Positions 20,976-23,230 of a DNA stretch of 23,230 nt are shown here, piece by piece. Numbering within the stretch: position 1 is the stretch's first letter; every line of letters begins with the position of its first letter. Under the pieces are notes generated by a model. The model saw only the letters and a list, made by a program, of their open reading frames with translations. It had not been told where the DNA came from and did no database searches. The DNA is from Conidiobolus incongruus B7586 (lineage: Eukaryota > Entomophthoromycota > Entomophthoromycetes > Entomophthorales > Conidiobolaceae). Location of the stretch: positions 1 to 23,230 of the forward strand of contig JNEM01009961.1 in NCBI GenBank assembly GCA_000697335.1, in the 5' to 3' direction. The position numbers and the translations under genes were made by a program.

Positions 20976-21941
20976 ATGTCACCGATTCCAACAATCCTAA
21001 AATTTGGAGGGTCAATATTAACCGACAAATCTCGAACCAATACATTCAACCCAAATTTCAATATTGATCAAGTGGCTTATAAACTTCTGAATCTATTCAA
21101 TACGAATGAACAATTAATTCTAATTCACGGAGCTGGATCTTTTGGCCATCCTCAAGCTTCTGAGCATGGATTGTTGAGTGTGACCAAGTATTGGGATAAT
21201 ATTGGTGATGTAAATTATTTGGAGTTGTTAAAGTGTGAATCAATTAGAGAGTTATCAAATACTACTGTTGAGAATTACTATACTGACGAAGAATTAGAAA
21301 GATTTCAGTTGGGTGGAGATTTAACCCAAGAAGCAGTGAACCTACTTCACGAACATTTCAAACACCATTTAATTAATATCAATTTACCAATTGTGAGTAT
21401 TCACCCCAGCGACTATCTCACAAGCGTCAGTGAAATCACTAATGACAAAAGTACAACAATTCAACTCAAAGGTATCCATAACTTACTCAACCATATTCAA
21501 AAAATTATCAACCAACGAAAAATCCCATTGATTCACGGTGATGTTCTCCGAGATAATTTAAACCGTTGCAAAATTATCAGTGGTGATCTAATCTCATATT
21601 TATTATGCTGTCATTTCAAAACTCAATATGATTTGATCGAATCGATCTATTTGACTGATGTTGACGGTGTATTCGACAAAGATCCTAAACGATTTGAAGA
21701 TGCCGAATTGATTAAAGTGATTGAAGTGAATGCTACAAGTAGTCATTTGAAGACATTCAAAACTCACAGTGATCACAATAGTTCAGTGAAAGATATTACC
21801 GGAAGTATGTTAGGGAAATTGAAGTGGGCTATTCAAAGTATTAAGGACTGTCAATCAAAATGTCAAGTTAGCGTAATTAATTATCAAAAATTTATTCAAC
21901 AGAATAATCAAATTCAAACTATTATTAAATTTAGTAAATAA
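20976..21941 (+). CDS. Isopentenyl phosphate kinase (amino-acid kinase fold)
   Basis: Single-exon gene for 321 residues. The enzyme phosphorylates isopentenyl phosphate (or dimethylallyl phosphate) with ATP to IPP/DMAPP, the C5 isoprenoid units, and is presumably cytosolic. Motifs in order: ILKFGGSILTDK (7-18, glycine loop and Lys); LILIHGAGSFGHPQASEHG (47-65), whose His58 matches the substrate-binding His that marks IPKs among amino-acid kinases; PIVSIHPSDY (138-147); PLIHGDVLRD (184-193); ISGDLISYLL (201-210); IYLTDVDGVFDKDP (224-237); and DITGSMLGKL (273-282), with Gly/Lys residues contacting phosphates. The set is typical of archaeal and plant IPK and not of aspartate, glutamate-5 or uridylate kinases. 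The region between His58 and PIVSI is about 30 residues longer than I recall for plant enzymes. It is AT-rich but with normal codons, so there is no compositional sign of recent transfer. Start: first ATG, directly before the strand-forming ILKFGG. Confidence 0.88.
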   Translation: MSPIPTILKFGGSILTDKSRTNTFNPNFNIDQVAYKLLNLFNTNEQLILIHGAGSFGHPQASEHGLLSVTKYWDNIGDVNYLELLKCESIRELSNTTVENYYTDEELERFQLGGDLTQEAVNLLHEHFKHHLININLPIVSIHPSDYLTSVSEITNDKSTTIQLKGIHNLLNHIQKIINQRKIPLIHGDVLRDNLNRCKIISGDLISYLLCCHFKTQYDLIESIYLTDVDGVFDKDPKRFEDAELIKVIEVNATSSHLKTFKTHSDHNSSVKDITGSMLGKLKWAIQSIKDCQSKCQVSVINYQKFIQQNNQIQTIIKFSK

Positions 21942-22008
21942 ATTGTGATTTATTTTTAGTTTATTGTATAATTCTATATTATGATAACTAATATTCCATA
22001 TATTATAA

Positions 22009-23230
22009 TTAAAATTTGGTACTTCTAGACAAGTGAGTCTTAATACCAGTCAATTCACCACCGTAAGAGCCAGTAGGCTTTTGCACCAATCGAGTAATGG
22101 AGCCAAGTTTCTTGCTGGCTTTCTCGAATTTCTTTCTGTTTTTGACACGAGGATTCCTCTGTTCCTTCTTTCTGCGGGGTGTGAGACCCTTGTTCTTGAG
22201 GATTTGATACGATGCTAAACGTTTGGTGCCTTCTTCGATGAGGTCGGGATTGTCGAATACACTAAAATTTGTTAGAATACAGCTATTGAAATAGAGTATG
22301 ATTAATTACCTTGGTTCTTTTTGGACAGGTACGCGTTGAGGCTTCTCTTTAGGCTGAGTATCGAACAAGCCAAGATTGTCATTATATTCGTCATCCATAC
22401 CAGTGGACACAGAGCTGGTAATTCTTCTGTTGTTGGGGTCTCTGTAGGGCAAGTCAACATCACCGCTATACTTAGGAATCTTAGCTCTCTTGCTGATGAG
22501 TTGGTTGATATGGGAGGCATGGTGCTTTAAGGAGCGTTTCTTGAACTTCTTGTCTTCAGCATCCAATTCGTCTAAGAATTTAGGATCATTGAAATCGGAT
22601 GAGCTCTGCTTAGCGATGGCATTTTGACTCTTGGAAAGTTTCTTTCTCAAGCTGGCCAAAGTGGGCTCATGAATGGCCTTCTTGGGTTCTTTGGGTTCTG
22701 GAGGAAGTACAATAGAATCTAACATAGCATCGTCCAAATCCAAATCGGAGCCGTAGTCGGATTCTGGAAGATCGATTTTAGGAGGAGACTTATTCTTCTT
22801 AGATTTCTTGGATTTTTTAGTTTTAGTTCCAGTGTTAGCTTTTTTTTCACTTTCTATAAAATAATTAATAAAATGGAATTTGAAATGAATATTTAATATT
22901 ACCTAAACGATCGATTTCTTCATTAACAAGGGAGCAAAGATCAATTTCAGGATCTTCAGATTGTTCCAAAGCATCGACAAGAGTATTCAACTGGACTAAA
23001 GTATCTAAGACGGGATGTTCTGTAGAGTTGGGAACTTGCTGAGACTTCAAGCTCAAATAATAAGCAACATTGGCAATGTAACACAAAAACAGTTCATATT
23101 TGAGGCAGAAGTGTCTTAATAAGGGGTTTTGATTGATGAAGGATGGCTTCTTCTTTAAACCTCTGATACGTTCAATAATAGGTTGCATAGATTGAGATAA
23201 AAATTGTTCTTTATCTTTCAATTGAGCCAT
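22009..23230 (-). CDS. SSU processome protein Sas10/Utp3 (5' end probably beyond window)
   Basis: Three exons (23230-22903, 22853-22310, 22261-22009), with introns of 49 and 48 nt, join in frame to 374 residues counted from the ATG at the window edge. Sas10/Utp3 is a nucleolar part of the U3-containing small-subunit processome needed for 18S rRNA maturation. The Sas10/Utp3/Lcp5 domain occupies about residues 5-110 (RHFCLKYELFLCYIANVAYY, then HPVLDTLVQLNTLVDAL). A Lys-rich, low-complexity linker with nuclear-localisation-like runs follows, with RRSLKHH-type basic and acidic stretches. The C-terminal Sas10 domain (about 296-374) holds GLTPRRKKEQRNPRVKNRKK and YGGELTGIKTHLSRSTKF, which separates it from Lcp5/neuroguidin. 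Family members have a long acidic region before the first domain, and the Met here sits inside or right at that domain, so the true start likely lies to the right of the window. It is convergent with the IPK gene, stops 67 bases apart. Confidence 0.9.

Noticed and set aside
1-23230. Transposon, virus-like element, CRISPR array or rRNA
   Set aside because: I saw no reverse transcriptase, transposase, integrase or capsid-like frame, no paired long terminal or inverted repeats, no regularly spaced repeats and no rRNA-like block. Weak or very old copies could escape reading by eye.

Overview
The window looks like nuclear DNA from an early-diverging fungus. Coding stretches are clearly richer in G+C than the long, extremely A/T-rich spacers. 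Introns are short (about 50-130 nt, GT...AG). One gene encodes a mitoribosomal protein of a fungal family (mL58/MRPL20), and a bHLH factor resembles fission-yeast Esc1. A working mitochondrial ribosome argues against the AT-rich anaerobic gut fungi. An entomophthoralean (Conidiobolus-like) or similar zoopagomycete source is my best guess, by inference only.

Layout. 1-3218 is AT-rich spacer with microsatellites and a C/T-rich tract before the first gene. 3219-4139 (+) is a bHLH transcription factor. It faces 4488-4955 (-), the mitoribosomal protein. After about 2.4 kb of empty AT-rich DNA come two related minus-strand NAD(P)-dependent reductase genes of the dihydroflavonol-reductase-like extended SDR family, at 7370-8434 and 10427-11500. 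They share intron positions and both are broken. The upstream copy (10427-11500) keeps its whole frame apart from two nonsense codons, while the other is heavily decayed. 11501-14748 has no recognisable gene. 14749-15294 (-) is an unrecognised frame with one internal stop, placed head to head with the next gene.

The right part is gene-dense: CLU1/TIF31 (15496-19418, +, four coding exons, probably also a 5'UTR intron ending at the ATG), an NME6-type nucleoside diphosphate kinase (20135-20724, +, four exons), an isopentenyl phosphate kinase (20976-21941, +, one exon), and the SSU-processome protein Sas10/Utp3 (22009-23230, -, three exons, probably continuing beyond the window).

These are independent eukaryotic genes, not an operon. 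Several relate to general growth: mitochondrial translation (mL58), mitochondrial distribution/translation (Clu1), nucleotide phosphorylation (NME6-like) and 18S rRNA processing (Sas10). The most unusual gene is the isopentenyl phosphate kinase, an enzyme best known from archaea and plants, which could salvage isopentenyl phosphate into the isoprenoid pathway. I found no transposon, virus-like element, tRNA, rRNA or CRISPR array.
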